Shown: piece by piece, positions 16,444 to 24,359 of the stretch
How positions within the stretch are numbered: position 1 is the first letter of the stretch
Layout: every line of letters begins with the position of its first letter
Source: Maricaulis sp.
Lineage (GTDB): Bacteria; Pseudomonadota; Alphaproteobacteria; Caulobacterales; Maricaulaceae
Length of the DNA: 64,000 bases
Direction of reading: 5' to 3'
NCBI RefSeq assembly: GCF_015665295.1
Contig: NZ_JADFAJ010000018.1
Coordinates: forward strand, 1 to 64,000
The notes under the pieces: generated by a model
The model's database searches: none
Told to the model about the DNA's origin: nothing
The model's input: only the letters and a program-made list of their open reading frames with translations
Position numbers and translations under genes: made by a program

Positions 16444-16850
16444 GCGCGAGCGAAAGACAGGCGTCGGTGACCCGGCGCTATTTCTGGCGCACCTTCGTGG
16501 CGATGATCGCCTTCACGGCAATCCTCGTGGTGATCGACAAAACGCTCGACCCGTCGCGCAATGGCTGGGACGCAGCCTCGGCCTGGCCGCTGGTCGGCCT
16601 GACCTGCCTGCCGCTCCTCATCTACGGCTATGAGGTGGTCCGCTATGTCCGTTCGATCGACGAGATGCTGGCGCGCATGCAGGTGCGCGCTGCGGCAGTC
16701 GCCACGCTTGCCATGCTGTTGGCCAGCGCGATCTTCGGCGTCGCAGAGATCTATGGCGTCATGGAGCCGCTCAACATGACCATGCTGCTGCCGATCGCGG
16801 CTGTGGCGCACAGCATCGCCTCCATGGTTCAGCAGGTGCAGGTGCGATGA
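16440..16850 (+). CDS. Four-helix membrane protein paired with an XRE regulator (DUF2178-like)
   Basis: 136 residues with four predicted helices (residues ~15-35, 47-65, 80-100 and 108-128). Between helices 2 and 3 it has a charged segment SIDEMLARMQ, which resembles the DERxxL segment of DUF2178-like proteins that accompany small XRE regulators. It overlaps both neighbours by four bases (ATGA), implying translational coupling. A similar pair is found at 23573-24225. A role in sensing a membrane state and modulating the regulator is plausible but not shown. Confidence 0.75.
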   Translation: MSASERQASVTRRYFWRTFVAMIAFTAILVVIDKTLDPSRNGWDAASAWPLVGLTCLPLLIYGYEVVRYVRSIDEMLARMQVRAAAVATLAMLLASAIFGVAEIYGVMEPLNMTMLLPIAAVAHSIASMVQQVQVR

Positions 16851-17047
16851 GGAACCGGCTGAAGGAACTTCGCGGCGAGCGGGGATGGAGCCAGCAGGCA
16901 CTGGCCGACCGGCTCGATGTCTCGCGCCAGACCGTCAACGCACTGGAGACCGGCAAGTATGACCCGTCCCTGCCGCTGGCCTTCAAGCTGGCCCGGCTGT
17001 TCGGCGAACCCATTGAAAGCATTTTCGATGATGAGTGGGCGGGTTAG
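16847..17047 (+). CDS. Short XRE-family (Cro/CI-type) regulator
   Basis: 66 residues that are almost entirely one HTH_3 domain: LKELRGERGWSQQALADRL, DVSRQTVNALETGKYDPSLP, LAFKLARLFGEPIESIF. This is the YozG-type single-domain repressor. It is the third gene of an operon with two membrane proteins, overlapping the second by ATGA, and the inverted repeat around the operon promoter is its likely binding site. The second XRE regulator at 24007 shares SRQT/TRQT-type recognition helices and the GKYxPSLxxAFKxAR core. Confidence 0.9.
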   Translation: MRNRLKELRGERGWSQQALADRLDVSRQTVNALETGKYDPSLPLAFKLARLFGEPIESIFDDEWAG

Positions 17048-17058
17048 CGCCTGCGCAC

Positions 17059-18165
17059 TCAATCAAGCGTCCGGCGATAGCGCAGTATCGCCACCGTCGC
17101 GATGACCGCGAAGATGATCATCAGCGGCCAGATCTGCGGCCAGACATGATCCAGACCGGCGCCCTTCAACATGATTTCCCGGACCGCCCGGATGAAATGG
17201 GTGGCCGGGATGACCTGGCCGATGGCCTGGGCCCAGTGCGGCATGGCGGCGAAGGGGAACATGAAGCCGGACAGCAGGATGGAGGGCAGAAAGGCGAAGA
17301 AGGTCAGCTGCATCGCCTGCATCTGGCTGCGCGCCAGGGTCGAGAACAAAAATCCCAGCGCCAGATTGACCAGGATGAAGAGTGAGACAGCGACCAGGAA
17401 GGCGGGCGGTGATCCAAGGAAGGGCACTCCAAAAAGGTACCGCGCGCCGGCCAGCATGATCGCCACCTGGATGAAGCCGACCACGACATAGGGCGTGATC
17501 TTGCCGATCATCACCTCATGCGGCCTTGTGGGTGTCGACAGCAGGGCTTCCAGCGTGCCGCGCTCGGCCTCGCGGGTCAGCGCCATCGAGGTCATCATGG
17601 CCATGGTCATGGTCAGGATGATGCCGAGCAGGCCCGGCACGATGTTGAGCGCGGTCCGGCCGGCCGGATTATAGCGCCGGTGGATCACGGCTTCGACGGG
17701 CGGTGTGATCTCACCGAGCAGGGGTTCCAGTGCCTGCTGCACGATGGTCGCGAAAGCGCCGCTGCCGGCCCCGGCGGCGACCGGGTCGGTGGCATCGACA
17801 TCCAGCAGGATTTGCGGCCGTTCACCGCGCGCGAGGGCTCGTTCAAAGCCAGGCGGGATGGTGACGATGAAGGCGGCCTCACCGTCGCGCATGGCGTTTT
17901 CCACCGAGCTGCCGGGCCCGACCGTGCCGACCAGGTCGAAATAGTCCGAGGTTTCCATGGCCTGCAGGATGGCGCGGCTGGCCGGGCCGCTATCACCCAT
18001 CTCGACCAGGGTCGGCAGATTGCGCGGGTCGGTATTGATGGCATAGCCGAACAGCAAAAGCTGCATGACCGGAATGCCGACCATCATGCCGAAGGTCAGG
18101 CGGTCACGCAGCATCTGGATGAATTCCTTGCCGAGAATGGCGAGAATGCGGGACAGGCTTTTCAT
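17059..18165 (-). CDS. ABC-2 type efflux permease (YbhR/YhhJ-like)
   Basis: A 368-residue permease: one N-terminal helix (FGMMVGIPVMQLLLFGYAI), a large periplasmic domain (residues ~45-165) and five C-terminal helices, with motifs TREAERGTLEALLSTP, QLTFFAFLPSILLSGFMFPFAAMP and HFIRAVREIMLKG. It is the last gene of the operon tetR-hlyD-ATPase-permease, 13 bases after the ATPase gene. Related systems (YbhGFSR, YhiI-RbbA-YhhJ) often have two permeases; only one is present here, so it may work as a homodimer. Confidence 0.88.
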   Translation of the reverse strand: MKSLSRILAILGKEFIQMLRDRLTFGMMVGIPVMQLLLFGYAINTDPRNLPTLVEMGDSGPASRAILQAMETSDYFDLVGTVGPGSSVENAMRDGEAAFIVTIPPGFERALARGERPQILLDVDATDPVAAGAGSGAFATIVQQALEPLLGEITPPVEAVIHRRYNPAGRTALNIVPGLLGIILTMTMAMMTSMALTREAERGTLEALLSTPTRPHEVMIGKITPYVVVGFIQVAIMLAGARYLFGVPFLGSPPAFLVAVSLFILVNLALGFLFSTLARSQMQAMQLTFFAFLPSILLSGFMFPFAAMPHWAQAIGQVIPATHFIRAVREIMLKGAGLDHVWPQIWPLMIIFAVIATVAILRYRRTLD

Positions 18166-18178
18166 GACGTGAGGCTGT

Positions 18179-19105
18179 TCACTTGAAATTGTCCTCAGCG
18201 CCGCTCATCAGCCAGATGAAGGCTTCTTCCAGCCCGGTCTTGGCCTCGCTCACGCTGAACCCGTCCCGCCCGTCATAGGGGCGGGCAGCAGCGGCCAGAG
18301 CTTCGGCATTGCGACCGGATATGTGCAGGGCTGCGCCAAAGCGCGCGATCTGTTCGACACCCGGAACCTGCTCCAGCGCGTCGTAGACGGGTTGCAGGCC
18401 CGGGCCCTCGATGCGGATTGTATGCAGGCCGATGCGCGCGGGGATCTCGCCCGCAGGGGCGTCGATCAGCTTTCGGCCATAGGCGATGAAGGCGATATTG
18501 TCGCATTGCACCGCCTCATCCATGTAATGGGTCGAGACCAGCACGGTGACGCCCTGTTTGGCGAGCCGCCGGATGCGGTCCCAGAAATCACGCCGCGCCT
18601 TGGGGTCGACCCCGGCTGTCGGTTCGTCGAGGAGCAGGAGGCCGGGCTGGTGCAGCGACGCCGCGGCGAGCGCAAGGCGCTGCTTCCAGCCTCCGGACAG
18701 ATTGCCGGCCAGCTGTTTCGCGCGCGGCGCCAGATCGTACTCGTCCAGCGCCTGGTCGACAACATTGCGCACCTCGGGCAGGGCATGCAGGCGCGCCATG
18801 AAGGTCAGGTTCTCACGCACGGTCAGGTCGCCATAGAGCGAGAAGCGCTGGGTCATATAGCCGACCCGGGCCTTGATCTCGCGGCTCTCGCGGATGATGT
18901 CGAGGCCCAGTGCCCTGCCGCCGCCACCATCGGGCTTCAACAGGCCGCACATCATGCGGATCGTGGTCGTCTTGCCGGATCCGTTCGGACCCAAAAAGCC
19001 ATAAATCTTGCCGGACGGGACAGCCATGTCGAAGCCGTCGACAACGCGGGTGCCGCCAAAGGATTTGCTCAGGCCGTGCACGTCGATGGCGAGAGCGTCA
19101 ATCAT
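18179..19105 (-). CDS. ABC transporter ATPase of the TetR-controlled efflux operon
   Basis: 308 residues: Walker A GPNGSGKTTT, Q-loop region YMTQRFSLYGDLTVREN, signature LSGGWKQRLALA, Walker B LLLLDEPTAGVD and H-loop STHYMDEA. The C-terminal ~80 residues form the regulatory extension typical of DrrA/YbhF-type ATPases. It overlaps the upstream hlyD gene by four bases (ATGA) and supplies energy for the following permease. Confidence 0.93.
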   Translation of the reverse strand: MIDALAIDVHGLSKSFGGTRVVDGFDMAVPSGKIYGFLGPNGSGKTTTIRMMCGLLKPDGGGGRALGLDIIRESREIKARVGYMTQRFSLYGDLTVRENLTFMARLHALPEVRNVVDQALDEYDLAPRAKQLAGNLSGGWKQRLALAAASLHQPGLLLLDEPTAGVDPKARRDFWDRIRRLAKQGVTVLVSTHYMDEAVQCDNIAFIAYGRKLIDAPAGEIPARIGLHTIRIEGPGLQPVYDALEQVPGVEQIARFGAALHISGRNAEALAAAARPYDGRDGFSVSEAKTGLEEAFIWLMSGAEDNFK

Positions 19106-20052
19106 TGCGCCGGCTCGAGGAAGAGCGGTGTGCCCGGTGGCGGCGTGTCGCCGCTGAAACGGGCTTCGGCGCGATAGACCAGACGCGCCCGTTCAGCGTC
19201 GGAATAAAGGATGGGCGGGGTGAACTCGGCCTCGTCATCAATCGTTGTGATTGCCGCGCGGAGACCGGACGGGCAGGCGTCGCAGCTCACATCGAGCCGG
19301 GTTCCGACCGGCAGGCCGGCGAGCAAGGGTTCCGGGATGAACAGCACGGCATGCACCGCGCCATCGGGCAGGAGCTCGTAGACCGGCGTGCCCGGTCCCG
19401 CCTGTTCGCCGACGAAGCGCAGCTGGCGATGGATGCGGGCATCGACAGGGGCGCGGACGGTGCGCAGGTCCAACCGGTAGGTGGCGGCATCGCGCTCGGC
19501 TTCGGCAGCGGCGATCTCGGCCTGTAGCGCGCGCAGCTGGTCAGCCCGGGCCGGCAGCCGGACAATGTTGAGACGCTGGCGCATTTCATCGACGCGGGCA
19601 TCCGCTGCCGTTGCGGCCGCGCGGACCGCGTCGAGCCGGGCTTGCGAAACATGACCGTCGGCAAAAAGGGCCTGGCTGCGCTCGAGCGATTGGGTCGCGT
19701 CATTCCGGGCGGCGAGCGCCTGGCGCAACAGATCCCGAGCCGCCTCGATTTCCGGATCGCGGGCCCCGGCCAGCGCATCATCATAGCGCGCGGTGGCAGC
19801 GTCGATACGGGCGGTGGCGGCGGCCAGGGCGGCGATCTCGGCGGTGGCGTCCTGGCGCAGCAGTTCATCGCCACGGGCGATCCGCCCGCCTTCACGCGCA
19901 GCGGTGTCGATCACGAGGCCGGGCTGTTGCGGCGCGATGCGGATGAAATCGCCCTCGGCATAGCCGTGCAGTCGGGTATCCGGCTCGGCGCCACAGGCAC
20001 TGACAAGGAGTGGCAGGGTCAGAAGGAGGGCGGGGAGGCGAAAGCGGATCAT
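19102..20052 (-). CDS. HlyD-type periplasmic adaptor, lipoprotein
   Basis: 316 residues. A lipobox LLVSACG ends a signal peptide near residue 20, so the adaptor is probably lipid-anchored in the inner membrane. Then come a lipoyl half-motif (IRIAPQQPGLVIDTAAREGGRI), a long alpha-helical hairpin rich in Ala/Arg/Glu (residues ~70-190), and a beta-barrel region (LRTVRAPVDARIHRQLRFVGEQAGPGTP). It would link the ABC permease to an outer-membrane channel encoded elsewhere. It overlaps both tetR and the ATPase gene by ATGA. Confidence 0.88.
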   Translation of the reverse strand: MIRFRLPALLLTLPLLVSACGAEPDTRLHGYAEGDFIRIAPQQPGLVIDTAAREGGRIARGDELLRQDATAEIAALAAATARIDAATARYDDALAGARDPEIEAARDLLRQALAARNDATQSLERSQALFADGHVSQARLDAVRAAATAADARVDEMRQRLNIVRLPARADQLRALQAEIAAAEAERDAATYRLDLRTVRAPVDARIHRQLRFVGEQAGPGTPVYELLPDGAVHAVLFIPEPLLAGLPVGTRLDVSCDACPSGLRAAITTIDDEAEFTPPILYSDAERARLVYRAEARFSGDTPPPGTPLFLEPAQ

Positions 20053-20687
20053 GGGGCGGCAACTCGCGGTTTGAGACCGTCAAGGAGAATGTCGGCGAGG
20101 GCGTCGGCCATCGCGGCGGGATCGGTGAGCCGGTCGGGCGGAAAGCCGAAAATTGAGGTCAGCGCCATGTGGGCGATGCCGGGACCGGCAGTGGCGCGCA
20201 TGAAGGCATCGGCATCGACATCGCGGAACGCCCCGCTCCGGACACCGGCCGCCAGGAGGGCGCGCAGGGCGCGCCGGGCGACGTCCAGGACCTGGCTGCG
20301 ATAATGGGCAGCGATCTCCGGAAAGCGGGCGGCTTCGGCGAACACCAGGCGCGGTGCCGCATTGATGTCGGGATCACCCATGGCTGTGAACAACATGCGC
20401 AGAAGGCCGCGAAAGGCGGCCTCCGGGTCCTGCGGCGCGCCCAGTGCGACGAGCTGTTCGGCAGCCTTGGCCAGCTGGCCGGCTGATTGCTCGACCAGCC
20501 CGTTCAGCATCGCTTCCTTGGAGGGGAAATAGAGATAGACCGCGCCTTTCGACAGCCCGGCTTCGCGGGCAATATCCTCGACACGTGCGGCGGCGAAGCC
20601 TTTCGCCGAGAACACAGAGAGGGCGGCATCAAGGATTTCATCCGGGCGGGCGTCCGGGCGGCGGCGGCGTTTCGGGAGCGCTGTCAT
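20049..20687 (-). CDS. TetR-family regulator of the efflux operon
   Basis: 212 residues: N-terminal TetR HTH (RPDEILDAALSVFSAKGFAAARVEDIAREAGLSKGAVYLYF split over residues 14-54) and a ligand-binding C-terminal domain ending LADILLDGLK. It is the first gene of the operon and overlaps hlyD by four bases. An 18-bp palindrome sits exactly between the -35 and -10 of its promoter, so it should repress its own operon until a toxic ligand binds. The predicted transcription start coincides with the ATG, which suggests a leaderless message. Confidence 0.92.
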   Translation of the reverse strand: MTALPKRRRRPDARPDEILDAALSVFSAKGFAAARVEDIAREAGLSKGAVYLYFPSKEAMLNGLVEQSAGQLAKAAEQLVALGAPQDPEAAFRGLLRMLFTAMGDPDINAAPRLVFAEAARFPEIAAHYRSQVLDVARRALRALLAAGVRSGAFRDVDADAFMRATAGPGIAHMALTSIFGFPPDRLTDPAAMADALADILLDGLKPRVAAP

Positions 20688-20693
20688 GACCGT

Positions 20694-20722
20694 GTTATAA
20701 CTGACTGGTCAGTCAGTAACAA
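20694..20722 (-). promoter_or_regulatory. TetR operator inside the efflux operon promoter
   Basis: On the minus strand a -35 TTGTTA (20717-20722) and a -10 TATAAC (20694-20699) are separated by 17 bases. This spacer is filled by the perfect palindrome ACTGACTGGTCAGTCAGT (20700-20717: eight-base arms around a central GT), a typical TetR-family operator. The -10 ends seven bases before the A of the start codon, leaving almost no untranslated leader. Confidence 0.75.
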
Positions 20723-20793
20723 GGCAGGTTGCAGATCACGAACCCGGATGATGTAGGCTGGTGCGTCCTGATCCGTCGCGGAAGGAGCTCGTG

Positions 20794-21249
20794 ATGAGCT
20801 ATGACATGCTTTACTCCGTCCTCAACCTGTCAGTCGTGCCGGCCTGGGCGCTCCTGATCCTGGCGCCTGGCTGGGCGTGGACGCAGCGCCTCGTGCACGG
20901 CGCGCTGATCCCGCTGGTCCTGGCGGCGATCTATCTGGCCTTCCTGACGCTGGGGATCGGCTTCGGCCAGTCCGACCCAGAGGCCGGGATGTCCAGTCTT
21001 GGCGCGGTGCACGCCCTGTTCTCGCACCCGGTCGGCCTGCTCACCGGCTGGGTCCATTTCCTGGTCTTCGACCTCTTCGTCGGCGCCTGGATCGTGCGCG
21101 ATGCCCGCCGTATCGGCCTGAGCCGCTGGATCGTGACGCCGGCGCTGCTCTTCACCTTCATGTTCGGCCCGGCCGGATTGTTCATCCATCTCCTCGCCCG
21201 CAAGCTCAGCGGCAAGGCCGGTTGGTCGCTGGACGAGGCCGCGCCCTAA
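20794..21249 (+). CDS. Aba4-like (DUF4281) membrane protein
   Basis: 151 residues with four predicted helices. It matches the abscisic-acid-deficient-4-like family seen in plants, cyanobacteria and some proteobacteria: SVVPAWALLILAPGW in helix 1, HALFSHPVGLLTGWVHFLVFDLFVGAWIVRDA in the middle (given here as consecutive family motifs), and FMFGPAGLFIHLLAR near the C-terminus. The plant protein affects neoxanthin synthesis; the bacterial role is unknown. ATG 20794 is preferred because GGAAGGAG precedes it; a GTG at 20761 is possible. Confidence 0.75.
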   Translation: MSYDMLYSVLNLSVVPAWALLILAPGWAWTQRLVHGALIPLVLAAIYLAFLTLGIGFGQSDPEAGMSSLGAVHALFSHPVGLLTGWVHFLVFDLFVGAWIVRDARRIGLSRWIVTPALLFTFMFGPAGLFIHLLARKLSGKAGWSLDEAAP

Positions 21250-21332
21250 CGGGAGGGAGCGCGTCGGGGGTCGCACTCCCTCCCTGGGTCCTGCATTCCG
21301 GCCGCGATCGGGGGGGCAGCGGCGCGGAACAC

Positions 21333-21365
21333 AAAAAACCCTCCTCGAGCGAGCGCTCGGGAGGG
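21333..21365 (-). terminator. Minus-strand intrinsic terminator with no annotated gene upstream
   Basis: CCCTCC (21339-21344) pairs with GGAGGG (21360-21365), and CGAG pairs with CTCG inside. Six A residues at 21333-21338 become the T run on the minus strand. The only candidate upstream transcript is the small ORF at 21392-21484; the plus-strand Aba4-like gene ends 84 bases before it. Confidence 0.65.
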
Positions 21366-21391
21366 CCAACAACCGGGACTGGGGGGTCAGT

Positions 21392-21484
21392 CTACCGGGT
21401 GGAAGCGTCATCCTCCGCGCGCACAACCGCTGTCGGCCAACAGGCCGGGCGGGCGAGGCGATATCGGGTCTGAACTGGGTTCAT
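21392..21484 (-). CDS. Candidate 30-residue peptide or small RNA
   Basis: An ATG at 21484 opens 30 codons (begins MNPVQTRYRLARPACWPT, ends TAG at 21392), followed after 26 bases by a strong terminator. Upstream on the minus strand a weak promoter TTGAAC-N17-CATAAG can be drawn. Ribosome-binding sequence is weak (GAAGAG). There is no same-strand gene beyond the terminator for it to attenuate, so it is either a small protein gene, an sRNA or a remnant. Low confidence. Confidence 0.3.
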   Translation of the reverse strand: MNPVQTRYRLARPACWPTAVVRAEDDASTR

Positions 21485-21851
21485 GATCGACTCTTCGTGT
21501 GCGCAGGACCGATGGGCTTGGTCCCGAACGGGGCTGACGGGATGCGGCTTATGCCGCCGCAAGTGTTCCCGTTCAAGGCGAATTTGACACGTTTGGGTTG
21601 GATCGGTGCGAAGTGTGTCTTTTGGGTGACGGTGTGTGGTGACAGGGCACCGCTCCTTGCCCTTCTCGCCCGGCAGAAAGTCTCCGGAGGGTGATGAGGG
21701 ATGCTTGCTGCCGTCGGCACTTCCGCTTCAACCTGACCCACTCCCGCGGGAGCGGGAATGGGGGGGCACCAAGCCCCGCCCGCTTGACCATCCCGTGCAT
21801 CCCCTCTACCTCGCGAGCCTTCTGTTCACCTGTTTGAGAAAGTTACCCGGG

Positions 21852-23441
21852 ATGTCTGTCTCCGATCTTGCCCAAAACGCAAAAGCCTGGCCGTTTGAAC
21901 AAGCGCGCCTGCTCAAGAAGCGTCTGGACAAGCTGGGGCGAAAATCCGGGCCGGTCGTGTTCGAGACCGGCTATGGCCCGTCGGGGCTTCCGCACATGGG
22001 CACGTTCGGCGAAGTTGTGCGCACCACCATGGTGCTGCGCGCCTTCGATGCGCTGACCGGCGGCGCCTATGAGCCGCAGCTGATCTGCGTCTCCGACGAT
22101 ATGGACGGCATGCGCAAGGTTCCCGACAACCTGCCGCAGCAGGACATGCTGAACCAGCACCTGCAGGAGCCGCTGACCGTGGTGCCCGATCCGTTCGGCA
22201 CGCATGAGAGTTTCGGCGCCCACATGAATGCCCGCCTGCGCGGCTTTCTCGACGGGTTCGGCTTCACCTACACCTTCCAGTCGGCGACCGAGCTCTACAA
22301 GTCCGGCGCCTATGACGCCATGCTCCGCCGTGCCGCCGCGCGCTATGATGACATCATGGCGGTCATGCTGCCGACGCTGGGGGCGGAACGCCAGGCGACC
22401 TATTCGCCCTTCCTGCCGATCTCGCCGAAGACCGGCCGGGTCCTCTATGTGCCGATGAAGGCGGTCGATGCCGAAGCCGGCACGATCACCTTTGACGATG
22501 AGGACGGCATCGAGACCACGCTGCCGGTCACCGGCGGTCATGTGAAGCTGCAGTGGAAGCCCGATTTCGGCATGCGCTGGGCGGCCCTGGGCGTTGATTT
22601 CGAGATGTTCGGCAAGGATCACCAGACCAATGCGCCGATCTATTCGCGCATCTGCAGGATCCTCGGCGCCGAACCGCCGACGCAATTCGTCTACGAACTC
22701 TTCCTCGACCAGAAGGGCGAGAAGATCTCCAAGTCCAAGGGCAATGGCCTGTCGGTCGAGGACTGGCTGAAATATGCACCGGCGGAGAGCCTGTCCTATT
22801 ACAACTTCGTCAAGCCGAAGACGGCCAAGCGCCTGTATTTTGACGTCATACCCAAGGCGGTAGACGAGTATATGCAGCATCTGGCGGCCTATGCCGGCCA
22901 GACGCCGGCGCAGCAGCTGGAAAACCCGGCCTGGCATATCCATGACGGGAATCCGCCGACCGATACCTCGCCGATCTCCTTTGCCCTGATGCTCAACCTG
23001 GCCTCGGCCGCCTCGGCCCATAATGCCGAGGTGATGTGGGGTTTTATCGGCCGCTATGTGGAGGGCGCCACGCCGGCCAGCCACCCGCTGATCGATCAGC
23101 TGGCCGGTTTTGCCGTGCAGTATTTCCAGGACTTCGTCGAACCGACCAAATCCTTCCGTGCCCCGAATGACATGGAGCGCGCGGCCATGGAGGACTTGTT
23201 GTCCCGGCTTCGTGCGATGGATGCCGGCGAGCGCGATGCGGCAAAGATCCAGGACGAGGTCTTTGCGGCCGGCAAGACCCAGGAATTCGACAATCTGCGC
23301 GACTGGTTCCAGGCTCTCTATGAAGTCCTGCTCGGCCAGTCCCAGGGACCGCGCTTTGGCTCCTTTGTCGCCATTTACGGCGTCGGCGAAACCATCAAGC
23401 TGATCGAATCCGGCCTCGCCGGCGAGCTCGCAAACCCCTGA
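21852..23441 (+). CDS. lysK: Lysyl-tRNA synthetase, class I
   Basis: 529 residues of the class I (archaeal/alphaproteobacterial) lysyl-tRNA synthetase: HIGH-like [44 protein letters not shown] and the KMSKS-like [11 protein letters not shown]. It charges tRNA-Lys in the cytoplasm. ATG 21852 is chosen because the family starts just before the class I Rossmann fold; the frame continues upstream to 21636 without family similarity. A terminator follows directly. Confidence 0.95.
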   Translation: MSVSDLAQNAKAWPFEQARLLKKRLDKLGRKSGPVVFETGYGPSGLPHMGTFGEVVRTTMVLRAFDALTGGAYEPQLICVSDDMDGMRKVPDNLPQQDMLNQHLQEPLTVVPDPFGTHESFGAHMNARLRGFLDGFGFTYTFQSATELYKSGAYDAMLRRAAARYDDIMAVMLPTLGAERQATYSPFLPISPKTGRVLYVPMKAVDAEAGTITFDDEDGIETTLPVTGGHVKLQWKPDFGMRWAALGVDFEMFGKDHQTNAPIYSRICRILGAEPPTQFVYELFLDQKGEKISKSKGNGLSVEDWLKYAPAESLSYYNFVKPKTAKRLYFDVIPKAVDEYMQHLAAYAGQTPAQQLENPAWHIHDGNPPTDTSPISFALMLNLASAASAHNAEVMWGFIGRYVEGATPASHPLIDQLAGFAVQYFQDFVEPTKSFRAPNDMERAAMEDLLSRLRAMDAGERDAAKIQDEVFAAGKTQEFDNLRDWFQALYEVLLGQSQGPRFGSFVAIYGVGETIKLIESGLAGELANP

Positions 23442-23449
23442 TTTCATGG

Positions 23450-23475
23450 AAAGGCTCGCCTCGGCGGGCCTTTCT
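23450..23475 (+). terminator. Intrinsic terminator after lysK
   Basis: An 11-pair stem (23450-23460 with 23463-23473, one G-T pair) ending in TTTCTT, starting nine bases after the lysK stop. Confidence 0.75.
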
Positions 23476-23498
23476 TGTGTAGAAAAATGTTCAAAATG

Positions 23499-23573
23499 TT
23501 TGACACTAAGTCTGGTCCTGCTTACATAGCGTCATGTCAAAAATATCAGACACAGAGAATGGAGCGTTTGACA
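23499..23573 (+). promoter_or_regulatory. Promoter with TTTGACA/TGTCAAA repeats, upstream of the second membrane/XRE module
   Basis: A near-ideal promoter TTGACA (23500-23505), 17-base spacer, TACATA (23523-23528). TTTGACA at 23499-23505 and its inverted copy TGTCAAA at 23535-23541 bracket it, and a third TTTGACA (23567-23573) runs into the start codon. The layout copies the one at 16101-16156: one arm on the -35, the other just after the -10. Autorepression by the XRE protein is the natural reading. Confidence 0.65.
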
Positions 23574-24007
23574 TGAGTTTTCACGAGAAAAGCAATATCG
23601 CCATGCTGGTTGTGACCGGCGGCGCCTATGCCTGGTATTTCGCCACTTCGGCCGGCGTCCTGTTCGGCGGGGCGACAAGCCCGGAGGACGCGCTTGATCT
23701 GACCAATACGAAAATGCTGGTCACGGTCGGCATCATCATCATCGCCTCCATCGTGGCCAATATCGCCATCGCCATGGCCGCCCCATCGGAAGCCAATGAG
23801 AATGCCGACGAGCGTGACAGGCTGGTCGAGATGCGCGGCGACCAGCGTGGCGGCTTTGTGCTGGCCCTGTTCGCCCTGGCGGCAATGGCGTCGGCAATGA
23901 CCGCCCAGCCCTACGTCCTGATCGCCAACCTCGTCCTGGCCGGACTGGTCGCGAGCGAGTTGGTCAAGGGCGTGTCCAAAATGGTCGATTACCGTCGGGG
24001 GGTGTGA
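23573..24007 (+). CDS. DUF2178-like membrane protein paired with an XRE regulator
   Basis: 144 residues with four predicted helices (~8-28, 45-68, 92-110, 115-135). Between helices 2 and 3 lies [17 protein letters not shown], the charged DERxxL segment typical of DUF2178-like proteins encoded with YozG-type regulators. ATG 23573, with GGAG nine bases upstream, is preferred over 23534, which lies inside the operator. The stop overlaps the regulator's ATG (TGATG). Paralogous in layout to 16440-16850. Confidence 0.82.
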   Translation: MSFHEKSNIAMLVVTGGAYAWYFATSAGVLFGGATSPEDALDLTNTKMLVTVGIIIIASIVANIAIAMAAPSEANENADERDRLVEMRGDQRGGFVLALFALAAMASAMTAQPYVLIANLVLAGLVASELVKGVSKMVDYRRGV

Positions 24008-24225
24008 TGGCCAAATCCACCCCCATCACAAACGAGATCCGCACCCTGCGCTTTCATGCGGGCGAGATGACCCAGGCCGAGCTGGCCAGACAGGTCGGCG
24101 TGACGCGGCAGACCATCATCGCCATCGAACAGGGCAAGTATTCGCCCTCGCTGGAGGTTGCGTTCAAGATTGCCCGCGTGTTCCGCGTCGGTCTTGATGC
24201 GGTCTTCCAGTATCCGGAAGGCTAG
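24007..24225 (+). CDS. Short XRE-family regulator, second module
   Basis: 72 residues: single HTH_3 domain with [39 protein letters not shown] and [19 protein letters not shown]. Very similar in architecture to the regulator at 16847. ATG 24007 overlaps the stop of the membrane protein; GGGGGGTG just upstream can serve as ribosome site. It probably binds the TTTGACA repeats around the module's promoter. Confidence 0.9.
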   Translation: MAKSTPITNEIRTLRFHAGEMTQAELARQVGVTRQTIIAIEQGKYSPSLEVAFKIARVFRVGLDAVFQYPEG

Positions 24226-24359
24226 GTCAGGCACCCGGTTGCGCGAGGAAAGGAGGCGCTGCATTTATCTGCGCGAAAGGCTGGATTTTCAGCCATTTCA
24301 TCGCAATTCCCTAACCAGATGCGCCGATCTTGGCGCGCGCATCCGGGAAGGGTTTTGCA

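Larger units (their letters stand above)
21250..21851. other. 602-base intergenic region with a minus-strand sORF/terminator and repeat-like hairpins
   Basis: No conventional gene fits. The left third holds a minus-strand intrinsic terminator preceded by a 30-codon ORF (listed separately). The right third (about 21655-21765) has palindromic repeat-like sequence: CTTCTCGCCCGGCAG, a GGAG/CTCC-rich segment and the hairpin TCCCGC-GGGA-GCGGGA (21742-21757), similar in style to the repeats at 49736. The lysK ribosome site and promoter must lie between ~21790 and 21851, but no convincing -35/-10 pair was recognised. Confidence 0.6.

Noticed and set aside
21333-21484. Amino-acid attenuator (leader peptide plus terminator)
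   Set aside because: There is no gene on the same strand downstream of the terminator, and the peptide has no run of one amino acid.
21636-21851. N-terminal extension of lysK
   Set aside because: The upstream part is repeat-like DNA with stop-free but non-family translation; the synthetase fold begins right after ATG 21852.
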